NCBI GenBank assembly: GCA_026400935.1
Contig: JAPLNX010000054.1
Location: forward strand, 1-40,457
DNA: 40,457 bases
Direction of reading: 5' to 3'
DNA from: Planctomycetia bacterium
Lineage (GTDB): Bacteria; Planctomycetota; Planctomycetia; Planctomycetales; Planctomycetaceae
The translations under genes were made by a program, and so were the position numbers. Every line of letters begins with the position of its first letter. Positions within the stretch are counted from its first letter, which is position 1. The notes beneath the pieces are model-generated. The model worked only from the letters and a program-made list of their open reading frames with translations. It made no database searches and had not been told where the DNA came from. Positions 10,903 to 18,548 of this stretch are shown here, one piece after another.

Positions 10903-11298
10903 TCAGATTGTCGGATGCTGACGTGCAATAACGGCATCGCTCCGGTTGAGTTGCAAAAGGTATTCTGTCGCGCGACCGATCGAAGTCAGCGCAATGATGC
11001 GCCCCTGTCGCAACCGAAAGTGCTTGCGCCAATTGTCTCGTCGCGGATTGAACAACCGGACGATGCGACCGGTTTCCAAGTCAATTGACTACAGATCGCT
11101 TCCCTTGAGCCGATTGCAATCGAAGCACGACCAAGCCAGATTCAAAGTCGTGGTTTCGCCGCCATGCCTTCTTGAGATGACGTGATCCGGTTCGTGGGAA
11201 AAAACGGCATCGCGTTCGTGGATGAGGCAGTATTCGCAACGCTGCTGCGCCCGCTCTCGAATCTCCCGTTTGAGTCGAACAGGGACTTGGCGACTCAT
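10903..11298 (-). pseudogene. HNH endonuclease gene interrupted by an in-frame amber codon
   Basis: The ATG at 11298 opens a protein with a Cys-x2-Cys (CEYCLIHE), PDHVISRRHGGET and CFDCNRLKGSD: an HNH nuclease fold with a structural zinc site. The frame stops at a TAG (complement 11089-11091) after KGSDL. In the SAME frame translation would continue SIDLETGRIVRLFNPRRDNW, then FRLRQGRIIALTSIGRATEYLLQLNR, to a TGA at 10903. That is the expected C-terminal half of this HNH family, as I recall it from cyanobacteria and planctomycetes. So a single nonsense codon splits an otherwise intact 131-residue gene. It could be a recent mutation, a sequencing error, or a read-through codon. The start overlaps the stop of the upstream gene as ATGA, so the two are translationally coupled. 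Confidence 0.75.
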
Positions 11299-11567
11299 GT
11301 CCGCTTCACTCCGCGCAGCTTCGCTTTGAGTCGCCGAATCAGGCTTTCGGCGTGAGAAAACTCGTCGAGCGTGCGACGGTCTTCGTCGGATCGCGTTCCT
11401 TCACGGTTCTTTTCCAGAAGCAGCCTGGCGCGTCGTTGAAGGGCCGACGATGGGTGATAGTCCAAGATCGCGTCGGGAGGTGGAGAGGCTGCGAGGAAAT
11501 CGGCGATTTCATCGAAGATGCTGTGCGGCAATTTGTGTTTAGTGGATCGGACGGTTTTCGTGGGCAT
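11295..11567 (-). CDS. Small conserved-looking protein coupled to the HNH nuclease gene
   Basis: A 90-residue, charged, apparently soluble helical protein (DEIADFLAASPPPDAILDYHPS, LQRRARLLLEKNREG, DEDRRTLDEFSHAESLIRRLKAKLRG). An ATG at 11567 is preceded by GAGGAG. Its TGA overlaps the ATG of the HNH gene as ATGA, which shows that the pair forms one transcription and translation unit. No enzymatic motif is visible. The pairing with an HNH protein suggests a partner or control protein, but that is inference from position only; I do not recognise a named family. Confidence 0.6.
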   Translation of the reverse strand: MPTKTVRSTKHKLPHSIFDEIADFLAASPPPDAILDYHPSSALQRRARLLLEKNREGTRSDEDRRTLDEFSHAESLIRRLKAKLRGVKRT

Positions 11568-11612
11568 CTTTCGGGCTCCTCATCTGAAGAATCACACGAG
11601 CGAGTGTTACCG

Positions 11613-13688
11613 TCAAGCTCTTCGGAGTTTCTTTGTCTCTTTCAAATCGCAATAGCAATCCGGCAAATCAAATCGTGACAGCACGCCCGGCACGAACGAA
11701 GAGAGCGGCCATATGTAGTCTTCGTCTTCGGCGATGCTGGCGTAGCTGTCGAGCGATTCTTTGAGCGTCACTTGAGTCACCGTCTTGGTGAGCACGGCGG
11801 CGAACGTCGCGGGCAATGTGCCCCAGCCTTTGGCGGCGAGGTGGATATCGCGTTGGCCGAAGGTCGCCAGCCATTCGAGGACTCGCAGGACGTCGAACGT
11901 TTTCTGGCCGACATACGGGCGGTCAAGCATGATCGAATGGGCCGAGTAGAAAAAATCGCTGCCGTAGGGCTTCGTGAATTGATCCGCTCCGCAGGTGTCG
12001 GGGCGAGACTCACCGATGCCGCGGACGTCGAGCGCGTAGAACGCGGCTCCTGGTTCGGCAGCAAGCAGTTCGCGGACGAGCGGCTCTTCGGTCAGCTCGA
12101 CATCGGCGGAATGATGTGCGACGTACAAGATCGCTCGCGGCGGAGTCTGCGGCGGGCGTGAGTAATGCGGCTTGTCGGTCAGCAGCGTGACGAGCGCGAA
12201 CATGTTCGGTTCGGTTTCGATCGCGTAGTGCGTCGCGTGCAGCTTCGGGTAGTTGCGTTTGATCGGTCGCAGGATGCGGTACTCCGGCGGCGTCTCGAGG
12301 TTCGGAAGTTTGAGCGTGTCGCGGAGTGCGGCTTTGAGTTCATCGCCGCCGATCGGTTTTCGATTCGCGGTCAACGCGCGCGACTTCTCGCTCGTGAAGG
12401 AGAAGATCGTGCGCGATTTCAACTCGGCCACTTGGCCGTGTGGAGTACACCACAAGACTTCGTCTTTTTCGACAACCGGCTCCGGTTCGGATTCGATCGG
12501 CGAAAGGCCGACCGCGCGGTTGAAGAAGCGGTACATCGCCTCGCGATTTTCGACCGAGTAGCCGTGCTCGGTCGGGCCGATCTGCAACTGCACGTTGTCC
12601 GGCTTGCCGAGCAACGAATAGATCCGCTTGAGCCGCAAGTACGCTTCGGTCGCGCCGCGCACGTCGAAGAAATCTCGCTCCTTCGCCAGGATGATCACCG
12701 GCTTCGGGGCCATCGCCGCGAGGAAGTCGCTGTGATCGAGTCCCTCGGCGAGGACTCGCGGCGGGCATTGTTCGGTGTCGGCCGGCAGTTCGTTTTCGAG
12801 ATTGCGGCGGAACGTCGTCACGAAGCAACCGGGCGCGGCCATCGTCCAGCGGCGCTCGAGTCCGCACAACCAGGTCGTCATCGTGCCGCCGCCGGAGTTG
12901 CCCGTGATGCCAATGTGCTTCGGATCGACCTCTTCGCGCGTCAGCAAATAATCGAGCGCTCGAATGCCGTCCCACGCACGCCACGCTCCGAAGAATTCAC
13001 CGACAAGAAACTGTTGATTCCCCGCATGAATGTGCTCGGCCACGCCGATGCCCCGTTTCGGTTTGAGTTGCTCATCGACGTACTGCAAGCGCTCCCCTTG
13101 CCCAATCGGATCGAAGATCAAGCAGGCGTAACCGAGCTTCGCCAACGTCTGTGCGAACGGCTGATATGCGTCTCCCGCCTTGCCGTTTGCCGAGTGCCCG
13201 CACGAACCGATGGCGCCGGGAAATGGGCCTTTGCGATTCTTCGGCAGATACAAATTCGCCGTGACCAACATCCCCGGACGGCTCTCGAAGATCACGTTCT
13301 CGATGCGGTATTGCTCGCGTTCGACGACCTTCATCACGCGCGCGTTGAGCGGCGTCCGCTCCGGCTCCGGCCCGAAGCAGCGGCGAATTTTGGTCTGCAC
13401 CGTTTTGACATACGCTTCGGCATCTTCTTTTGTTTTGAGCGCCGATTGCTCCGCGATGATCCGCTCTTCAATGAGCCGCACTTGATCGACGAACCAGTCT
13501 TGCACGACGCGAGAGAAGCGATTGAGCGGTTGCGTGGCGGGCGTCGCCTTTTCGTTTTGCGCGAGCAGTTGGCTCGTCAAAGGATTTCGAGACAACGTCG
13601 GAAGACAAAGGCTCGACGCACCGATACTCGCCCACTTGAGCATGTCGCGGCGAGAGAACGGTGCTTGATTTCGTTGCTCGAATTTCAT
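11613..13688 (-). CDS. Tat-exported alpha/beta hydrolase (acetyl xylan esterase-like)
   Basis: A 691-residue protein. Residues ~12-45 form a twin-arginine signal (SRRDMLKWASIGASSLCLP), so the protein is exported folded. The body is an alpha/beta hydrolase: IGSCGHSANGK, GYACLIFDPIGQGERLQY, and the nucleophile elbow HIGITGNSGGG at about residues 259-268 (Ser ~265). A downstream half (residues ~440-690) has another hydrolase-like layout (ILYVAHHSADVELTEE, FYALDVRGIGESRPD). Large two-part proteins of this kind are common in planctomycetes and are often labelled acetyl xylan esterase or dienelactone hydrolase; the real substrate, probably an ester on a polysaccharide, is not shown by the sequence. 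The gene stands alone between an HNH pair and a hypothetical protein, with a hairpin at 13818-13835 upstream. Confidence 0.75.
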   Translation of the reverse strand: MKFEQRNQAPFSRRDMLKWASIGASSLCLPTLSRNPLTSQLLAQNEKATPATQPLNRFSRVVQDWFVDQVRLIEERIIAEQSALKTKEDAEAYVKTVQTKIRRCFGPEPERTPLNARVMKVVEREQYRIENVIFESRPGMLVTANLYLPKNRKGPFPGAIGSCGHSANGKAGDAYQPFAQTLAKLGYACLIFDPIGQGERLQYVDEQLKPKRGIGVAEHIHAGNQQFLVGEFFGAWRAWDGIRALDYLLTREEVDPKHIGITGNSGGGTMTTWLCGLERRWTMAAPGCFVTTFRRNLENELPADTEQCPPRVLAEGLDHSDFLAAMAPKPVIILAKERDFFDVRGATEAYLRLKRIYSLLGKPDNVQLQIGPTEHGYSVENREAMYRFFNRAVGLSPIESEPEPVVEKDEVLWCTPHGQVAELKSRTIFSFTSEKSRALTANRKPIGGDELKAALRDTLKLPNLETPPEYRILRPIKRNYPKLHATHYAIETEPNMFALVTLLTDKPHYSRPPQTPPRAILYVAHHSADVELTEEPLVRELLAAEPGAAFYALDVRGIGESRPDTCGADQFTKPYGSDFFYSAHSIMLDRPYVGQKTFDVLRVLEWLATFGQRDIHLAAKGWGTLPATFAAVLTKTVTQVTLKESLDSYASIAEDEDYIWPLSSFVPGVLSRFDLPDCYCDLKETKKLRRA

Positions 13689-13817
13689 GTGATAGGTTCC
13701 TGCGATGAGAAGAGCGTGAATCGAATTGTCGTCGGCCTGTCGTCCGGTTTTCGAGATCGGGTCGTCCTCGTGGCACGTACTTGTGAGATGAAACTCAACT
13801 TATTTCATTCTGTTTGA

Positions 13818-13835
13818 CCGGTTTTGGAAAACCGG
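13818..13835. terminator. Hairpin between two minus-strand genes
   Basis: Perfect 8 bp stem ccggtttt/aaaaccgg with a two-base centre. It follows the Rossmann-fold gene (ends 13843) and precedes the esterase gene. No T run follows on the minus strand, so termination is only possible. It may be a short repeat copy: a similar ggtttgaaaaacc block occurs at 32060-32072. Confidence 0.4.
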
Positions 13836-13842
13836 CCAACGT

Positions 13843-14646
13843 CTATTCGCCTGCAGCTTTGACGTTCTTGATCGCCACGACTCGACGATGATAGGCGAAA
13901 TCTTTCGACAAGCGATTGAGCGGCACGTGCTGCCAAATCCATTCGATGTCAGGTTGCGGCACGCGAGCACCGTAAAGAATGTCGAACCGTTCGAGGACTC
14001 GGCCATTTCGATCAACCTTCAGTTTCTCGACATCAGTAATCAGCGAGACGACTCCCGGCAACCGCGTCAGATAGTCCAGATGCGACTCCACAAGCTGCCG
14101 AGCATACGCATCGACTTCACTTTCTGGTCGATCCTGTTGCTGATCCAAATAGACGGTCGGGAAATGCGGCAACTGCGACAGCAAATTCACCGAGGCGACG
14201 TAATCCACTTCGGGATCGTCGCAAAATAACATCGGTGTTGACCGAGGCAGAGTGAGCGTCTGGCTGTTCGCCACTCGTATCAAATCCTCCGCCGTACCGG
14301 TCACGTCAGCGCGAACCAATCGAACGTTGCCAAGCCATTTCGCCAACAGCGTCACCTTGAGTGGATGCACGACATCAACCAACACCACTTCTCGAAACGC
14401 GCGTCTCAAGTCGCCCAACGGGATATCGAGTAACAACCCTGATCCGAGAATGACCGCTTTGCGCCGTTGAGGGCAAAGCCGAATCGCGTCACGAATAAGC
14501 TGCTGCGTTCGATCGAGATGCGGTTGCCACGCTCGGCGTGATTGTCGATGTCGCACCTTGATCAAAATCTGCCCGCGAAGATAGCCGACCTTCCGCAGCG
14601 CTCGCGAACAGGGAGTCAGTAGGCTCTCGAACAACTCGATGATCAA
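13843..14646 (-). CDS. Rossmann-fold hypothetical protein (methyltransferase-like)
   Basis: About 267 residues from a proposed TTG at 14646 (LIIELFESLL), which has GGAG just upstream. A longer frame opens at 14733, but its extra 29 residues are translated from the arm of an inverted repeat (14679-14796). The central part reads AVILGSGLLLDIPLGDLRRAFREVVLVDVVHP, with a glycine-rich loop followed by an acidic residue at the end of the second strand, as in SAM-dependent methyltransferases, and then VRLVRADVTG. Further on are FCDDPEVDYVASVNLLSQLP and SLITDVEKL. No catalytic motif for a defined methyltransferase class is visible. I call it methyltransferase-like by fold only; a different nucleotide-binding role is possible. 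Neighbours give no hint. Confidence 0.6.
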   Translation of the reverse strand: MIIELFESLLTPCSRALRKVGYLRGQILIKVRHRQSRRAWQPHLDRTQQLIRDAIRLCPQRRKAVILGSGLLLDIPLGDLRRAFREVVLVDVVHPLKVTLLAKWLGNVRLVRADVTGTAEDLIRVANSQTLTLPRSTPMLFCDDPEVDYVASVNLLSQLPHFPTVYLDQQQDRPESEVDAYARQLVESHLDYLTRLPGVVSLITDVEKLKVDRNGRVLERFDILYGARVPQPDIEWIWQHVPLNRLSKDFAYHRRVVAIKNVKAAGE

Positions 14647-14678
14647 GGGGGGCTCCGTTGAAATTCCGGTGACTGCCA

Positions 14679-14796
14679 CGGAACACACAAAAAACATAGA
14701 AAGAGATGAAAGCCGTTTTCTGCGATTTCGCAAGTTTCGGTCACGCGATCGATCACCATGACTCGCCGTGTTTTCCGTGTCATTTTGTGTGTTCCG
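14679..14796. repeat. Inverted repeat with 14-base outer arms
   Basis: cggaacacacaaaa (14679-14692) is the exact reverse complement of 14783-14796. The element lies upstream of the Rossmann-fold gene and overlaps the longer possible N-terminus of that gene, which is a reason to prefer the start at 14646. Confidence 0.75.
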
Positions 14797-14957
14797 TCGG
14801 CTGACATCCCGCGGTTTGAGATTTTAAATTCACACGCTCGCCTATCGGTTCGCGGTCGCTACGATCCCGCCTCGATCCGAGGATGTCTGTTGTTAGACCT
14901 CATCTTGTTGAACTTTATCTGCCATTTGCTCGCTGCTGTCTCACAGGAGAAACATTG

Positions 14958-15200
14958 ATGGATTCCGCCGCCGACCACATCTTCCATTCGAACTCCGCGT
15001 CGCAAGCGTTGCTCAAGGCGATGAAAGAACTCGGCGAGGCGACCGGCCGGACCGTCAAAGATCTCGAAGGGATCACGCTGGGTGCCGCGTTTGATATTGC
15101 GGTCGAAACTCATGGCGACCAGTTGCCCGAGTTTTGGCGTATCTGGAGCGAATGGTCTCTCGCGCTCGACGAGCCACCAGCGGAAATGGGCGATCTCTAA
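14958..15200 (+). CDS. Small hypothetical protein
   Basis: An 80-residue acidic protein. ATG at 14958 follows CAGGAGA (14944-14950) at seven bases; the open frame continues upstream to 14883, but without a ribosome site. The sequence contains ALLKAMKELGEATGRTVKDLEG and a Trp-rich tail (FWRIWSEWSLALDEPP). No signal, membrane segment or known motif is visible. The good ribosome site and codon pattern support a real gene. Function unknown. Confidence 0.55.
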   Translation: MDSAADHIFHSNSASQALLKAMKELGEATGRTVKDLEGITLGAAFDIAVETHGDQLPEFWRIWSEWSLALDEPPAEMGDL

Positions 15201-15463
15201 TCGGAATTATTTTTGCCGTGTCTGTCTGCAGTCGAAGGCTGGTTGCGAGTTGATCCAGCAGAGTGGCAGGATTCAGGCTTGGGTTCATTTGGTGAATGGT
15301 GTGAATGGTGTGATGACATCCCCGCTTCCTTCAAAGGTGTGGCGTCATCGTGGCAGACGGAGTTCGGGGCGGCGACGACGTTGAAGATCCGTATGGACCA
15401 AATCGTAATGTGGCCTGCACCAGCGGGTCATGCTGATATTTTTTTGTATTCTGGAGACTTCTC

Positions 15464-16768
15464 ATGCTGCATCAATCCAATCGACTCGGCAAAAGTGATG
15501 TCGTTCTTTTTGATTCCATATGTGTTCATAACTTGTTGAAAACGTGCGTGGCAGCATTGCTCGTGCTATTGATTGTTGTTTCGACGCCAGCCCCGTTGAT
15601 GGCGCAAGACAAAAGGGATGAGCTTCCCGCAGTTCGATTTGACCTCGAAGCTCTTTCAAAGGCTACTGCTGTTCATCCAGCAGATGGCCTGCAAGTGGAC
15701 GGAGTCAAAGCGTTCTTTTACGAAGGGGTGAAATACAAAGGTCGGGCGACGCGAGTTTTTGCCTACTACGGAGTGCCACAGACAACGGAGAGCAATAAGG
15801 GCCAGAAGTTTCCCGCGATGGTGTTGATCCACGGTGGTGGCGGAAGCGCGTTTGATCGTTGGGTCAAGCTGTGGAATTCACGTGGTTACGCAGCCATCGC
15901 GATGGATCTGTGTGGCTGCTTACCGGTCGGAAGCTATGGCAAGTGGCAGCGACATGAACATGGTGGCCCGCCCGGCTGGGACGCGAGCTTCAGTCAGCTC
16001 GACGACCCGATTGAGGATCAATGGACGTACCATGCGGTGAGCGCGATTGCCTTGGGACATTCGTTGATCCGTTCTTATCCCGAAGTTGACGCTGATCGAA
16101 TCGGGGCGACGGGAATCTCGTGGGGCGGTTATCTCACAAGCGTTGTTGCGGGAGTCGATTCACGGTTCAAATGCGCGATCCCCGTGTATGGCTGCGGGTA
16201 TCTCGGCGATAACTCAGTCTGGCTACCTAGCTTTGAAAAGCTTGGCAAGGAAAAAGCCGGGCTTTGGTTGAAGCAATGGGATCCGTCCAGCTATCTCGGT
16301 CGAGCAGCGATGCCGATGCTCTGGGTGAATGGCACAAACGACTTCGCTTATCCGATGGATTCGTGGCAGAAGTCCTATCGACTGACAAAGTCTCCTCCAG
16401 CGTTATGCCTCCGAATCCGTATGCCGCACGGACATGGCGCTGCGGGCGAGAATCCAGAGGAGATTCATGTCTTTGCCAATTCGATTCTGAGACAAGGTAA
16501 GCCACTGACAGCGATCGCCGAACAGGGAGTCTCTGCCGACGAAGTATGGGCGACGTTCAAGTCGGAGGTCCCGATTACAAAAGCCGAACTCTGTTTCACG
16601 CTGGACACCGGCAAATGGCAAGATCGAAAGTGGGAGCAGATCCCCGCGAACCTCGACCTTACGACAAACCGAGTCACAGCCAAGATTCCAGCCGATGCGA
16701 AAGTATTCTATTTGAACCTCTTCGACGATCGACAGTGCGTTGTAAGCACTCGACACGCCGAGCGCTAA
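15464..16768 (+). CDS. Exported alpha/beta hydrolase (dienelactone/acetyl-esterase type)
   Basis: A 434-residue protein with ATG at 15464 behind GGAG. Residues ~22-48 form a hydrophobic signal (NLLKTCVAALLVLLIVVSTPAPLMAQ) with a likely cleavage after AQ. The hydrolase fold is clear: MVLIHGGGGSAFDRWVKLW (oxyanion loop), GYAAIAMDLCG, RIGATGISWGGYLTS with Ser219 as nucleophile, PMLWVNGTNDFAYP supplying the acid, and RMPHGHGAAG supplying the histidine. A C-terminal beta domain (from ~355) follows. Such proteins deacylate sugars or xenobiotic esters outside the cytoplasm; the exact substrate is not visible. It ends 90 bases from the convergent phosphofructokinase gene. Confidence 0.8.
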   Translation: MLHQSNRLGKSDVVLFDSICVHNLLKTCVAALLVLLIVVSTPAPLMAQDKRDELPAVRFDLEALSKATAVHPADGLQVDGVKAFFYEGVKYKGRATRVFAYYGVPQTTESNKGQKFPAMVLIHGGGGSAFDRWVKLWNSRGYAAIAMDLCGCLPVGSYGKWQRHEHGGPPGWDASFSQLDDPIEDQWTYHAVSAIALGHSLIRSYPEVDADRIGATGISWGGYLTSVVAGVDSRFKCAIPVYGCGYLGDNSVWLPSFEKLGKEKAGLWLKQWDPSSYLGRAAMPMLWVNGTNDFAYPMDSWQKSYRLTKSPPALCLRIRMPHGHGAAGENPEEIHVFANSILRQGKPLTAIAEQGVSADEVWATFKSEVPITKAELCFTLDTGKWQDRKWEQIPANLDLTTNRVTAKIPADAKVFYLNLFDDRQCVVSTRHAER

Positions 16769-16857
16769 ATGACCGCTATCTATTCCAACCATCAATGAAT
16801 TGATTGGCGGTATTAGAGCGATCCGGTTGATCGCCGTAAGTCTTTCAATCGAGCCCC

Positions 16858-18189
16858 TCAGCAGTATTGGAGTGATTGTCCGGTGGCTTCCAGCACGCTC
16901 ATCCAGAGGTCACCGTTCGGATCGACGCAGTATCGCTCGCGAATGGCCAGCCGCATGGGGACATGCACGAAGCGGCTGTTCCAGCGGCCGACGACCATTT
17001 CGGTGCGGCCGCTCATGGCGGCGTGGACGGCGGAGTGAGCCAAGCGATTGCTGTAGACGCTGTCATAAGCGTTGGCTGGGACACTGCGGATGTCGTAGCT
17101 GGGATCGAAGTATTTCAGGTTCAGCTCGGTCCCGTCCGCCTGAAAATACTCATGAATGCGTTGCTTGAGGAAGGTGCCGATGTCTTGCAGCTTTTTGTTA
17201 CCGGACGCATCGTGGCTCGACGATCCTTCCAACAGATCTTGCCCGGCACCTTCCGCCACGACGACGACGGAGTGTTGACGTTCCACAATCCGCTGGCGAA
17301 GGCTGCTGAGAAATCCTTGCGGGCCGTCTAACTGAAACGAGACTTCGGGGATCAGGACGAAGTTGGCATCGTTACCGGCGAGTGAGGCGTAACACGCGAT
17401 GAAGCCCGAATGCCGGCCCATCAGCTTCACGAGACCAACGCCGTTGGGAGACGCCTTGGCCTCTGCATGCGCATTGCGAATCGACCGCGTCGCTTCCGAG
17501 AACGCCGTCTGAAAGCCGAAGCTTTGATCGATATACATGATGTCGTTATCGATGGTCTTCGGGATGCCGATCACGGCGATCTTCAAGCCTCGCTCGGCGA
17601 GTGCCTCACAGAGTTCGATCGCTGCGCGGATCGTGCCATCGCCACCGATGACGAACAGGATGTTGATGCTCATTCGCTCCAGGCAATCGACGATCTCGTT
17701 CGAGTCCTCGCTGCCGCGCGATGTGCCGAGCATCGTCCCTCCTTTTTCGTTGATGGCACTGACATTCTTCGGATTCAGTTCCATCACGGGGTGCCCGTGC
17801 TTCGCGGTGAAGCCGCGATAGCCGTGGCAGAATCCGAACACTTTGGAAACGCTGTAGCCGTAGTTAAGCGTCAGCGTTAGCCCGCGAATCACGTCGTTGA
17901 GTCCGGGACACAAGCCGCCGCAGGTGACGATCCCGGCGCGGGTCTTGGACGGATCGAAGAAGATTTTCTTGCGTGGTCCGGCCGGCTCGAATGTCGGCGG
18001 CTCGATACCCTCAGCCTGTCGGGCTTTGTGCGCCGACAGAGTGCTGTCGAACAACACGCCGTCCGTCTCATCAACGTAATGCAAGCTGGGAGCACGTTGC
18101 TCCAACATCGCAGCCATAGGCGACGTGATGCGGCACGCTCCCAGCGTCTTCACCGCCAGCAGTTCTTGTTGCATCATTCCCGACCCCAT
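16858..18189 (-). CDS. pfkA: 6-phosphofructokinase, ATP-type by motif
   Basis: About 443 residues from ATG 18189; other possible starts are TTG 18243 and ATGs at 18177 and 18174, none with a clear ribosome site. The enzyme phosphorylates fructose 6-phosphate in glycolysis. Motifs: GIVTCGGLCPGLNDVIRG (donor-binding N-terminus), FVIGGDGTIRAA, IPKTIDNDIMYIDQSFGF, LMGRHSGFIA. In this superfamily Gly in GGDGT marks ATP use, whereas PPi enzymes usually have GGDD; the Lys in PKTIDND is usual in PPi enzymes but is also found in long ATP-type members such as the plant-like group. So this is a mixed signature that I read as ATP-dependent. The N-terminal ~90 residues precede the catalytic core. It is divergent from the PEP carboxylase gene. 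Confidence 0.85.
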   Translation of the reverse strand: MGSGMMQQELLAVKTLGACRITSPMAAMLEQRAPSLHYVDETDGVLFDSTLSAHKARQAEGIEPPTFEPAGPRKKIFFDPSKTRAGIVTCGGLCPGLNDVIRGLTLTLNYGYSVSKVFGFCHGYRGFTAKHGHPVMELNPKNVSAINEKGGTMLGTSRGSEDSNEIVDCLERMSINILFVIGGDGTIRAAIELCEALAERGLKIAVIGIPKTIDNDIMYIDQSFGFQTAFSEATRSIRNAHAEAKASPNGVGLVKLMGRHSGFIACYASLAGNDANFVLIPEVSFQLDGPQGFLSSLRQRIVERQHSVVVVAEGAGQDLLEGSSSHDASGNKKLQDIGTFLKQRIHEYFQADGTELNLKYFDPSYDIRSVPANAYDSVYSNRLAHSAVHAAMSGRTEMVVGRWNSRFVHVPMRLAIRERYCVDPNGDLWMSVLEATGQSLQYC

Positions 18190-18548
18190 CGAATCATCGC
18201 GGGTGGCGGAGTCCGTCCGCTCCGAACTGAGACGATCAGGCAACTCGCGTGCCGGACCAATTTTCTCAAAATTCGCCGTCGTTTCGATCTACTACGGTCG
18301 CTGAGTGCGACAACGTCAGGCAATCGCTGCGTGCGAAATCATCAATGGGCGGTTCGTCAAATGCACAGTCAGCCGCTTTTCGGATTCTTCGCCGCCGGCC
18401 TGGCGAGAAAAACTTGCCAACATTTCTGCGGTTGATTGAAGTCTGCTCGTTGGGGTTAGTCTCCTCCGAAAAGATGTTCTCCCTTCGGCACGCGGTGTGA
18501 ACGAGCGAGCGTCTCCGTCAATACACACACCGAAAGCCCGCTGAATTC
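18190..18548. other. Spacer between divergent pfk and ppc genes
   Basis: About 360 bases that must hold both promoters. I see no strong repeat, no open frame worth a gene and no clear operator; the longer possible pfk start (18243) would shorten it to 305. Confidence 0.5.

Noticed and set aside
10829-11032. 67-residue minus-strand open frame (MAQALSVAT...)
   Set aside because: It overlaps the second half of the broken HNH gene in another frame; the HNH frame gives the recognisable protein.
12165-13817. 550-residue open frame on the plus strand
   Set aside because: It lies antisense to the Tat-exported hydrolase, which has clear motifs; the frame is Arg-rich and without any recognisable domain, as expected for a shadow in GC-rich DNA.
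15213-15539. 108-residue open frame between the small hypothetical gene and the second hydrolase
   Set aside because: It overlaps the start of the hydrolase, has no ribosome site and no recognisable motif; it may be the remnant of a lost gene (WLRVDPAEWQ, FGEWCEWCDD), but I cannot support that.
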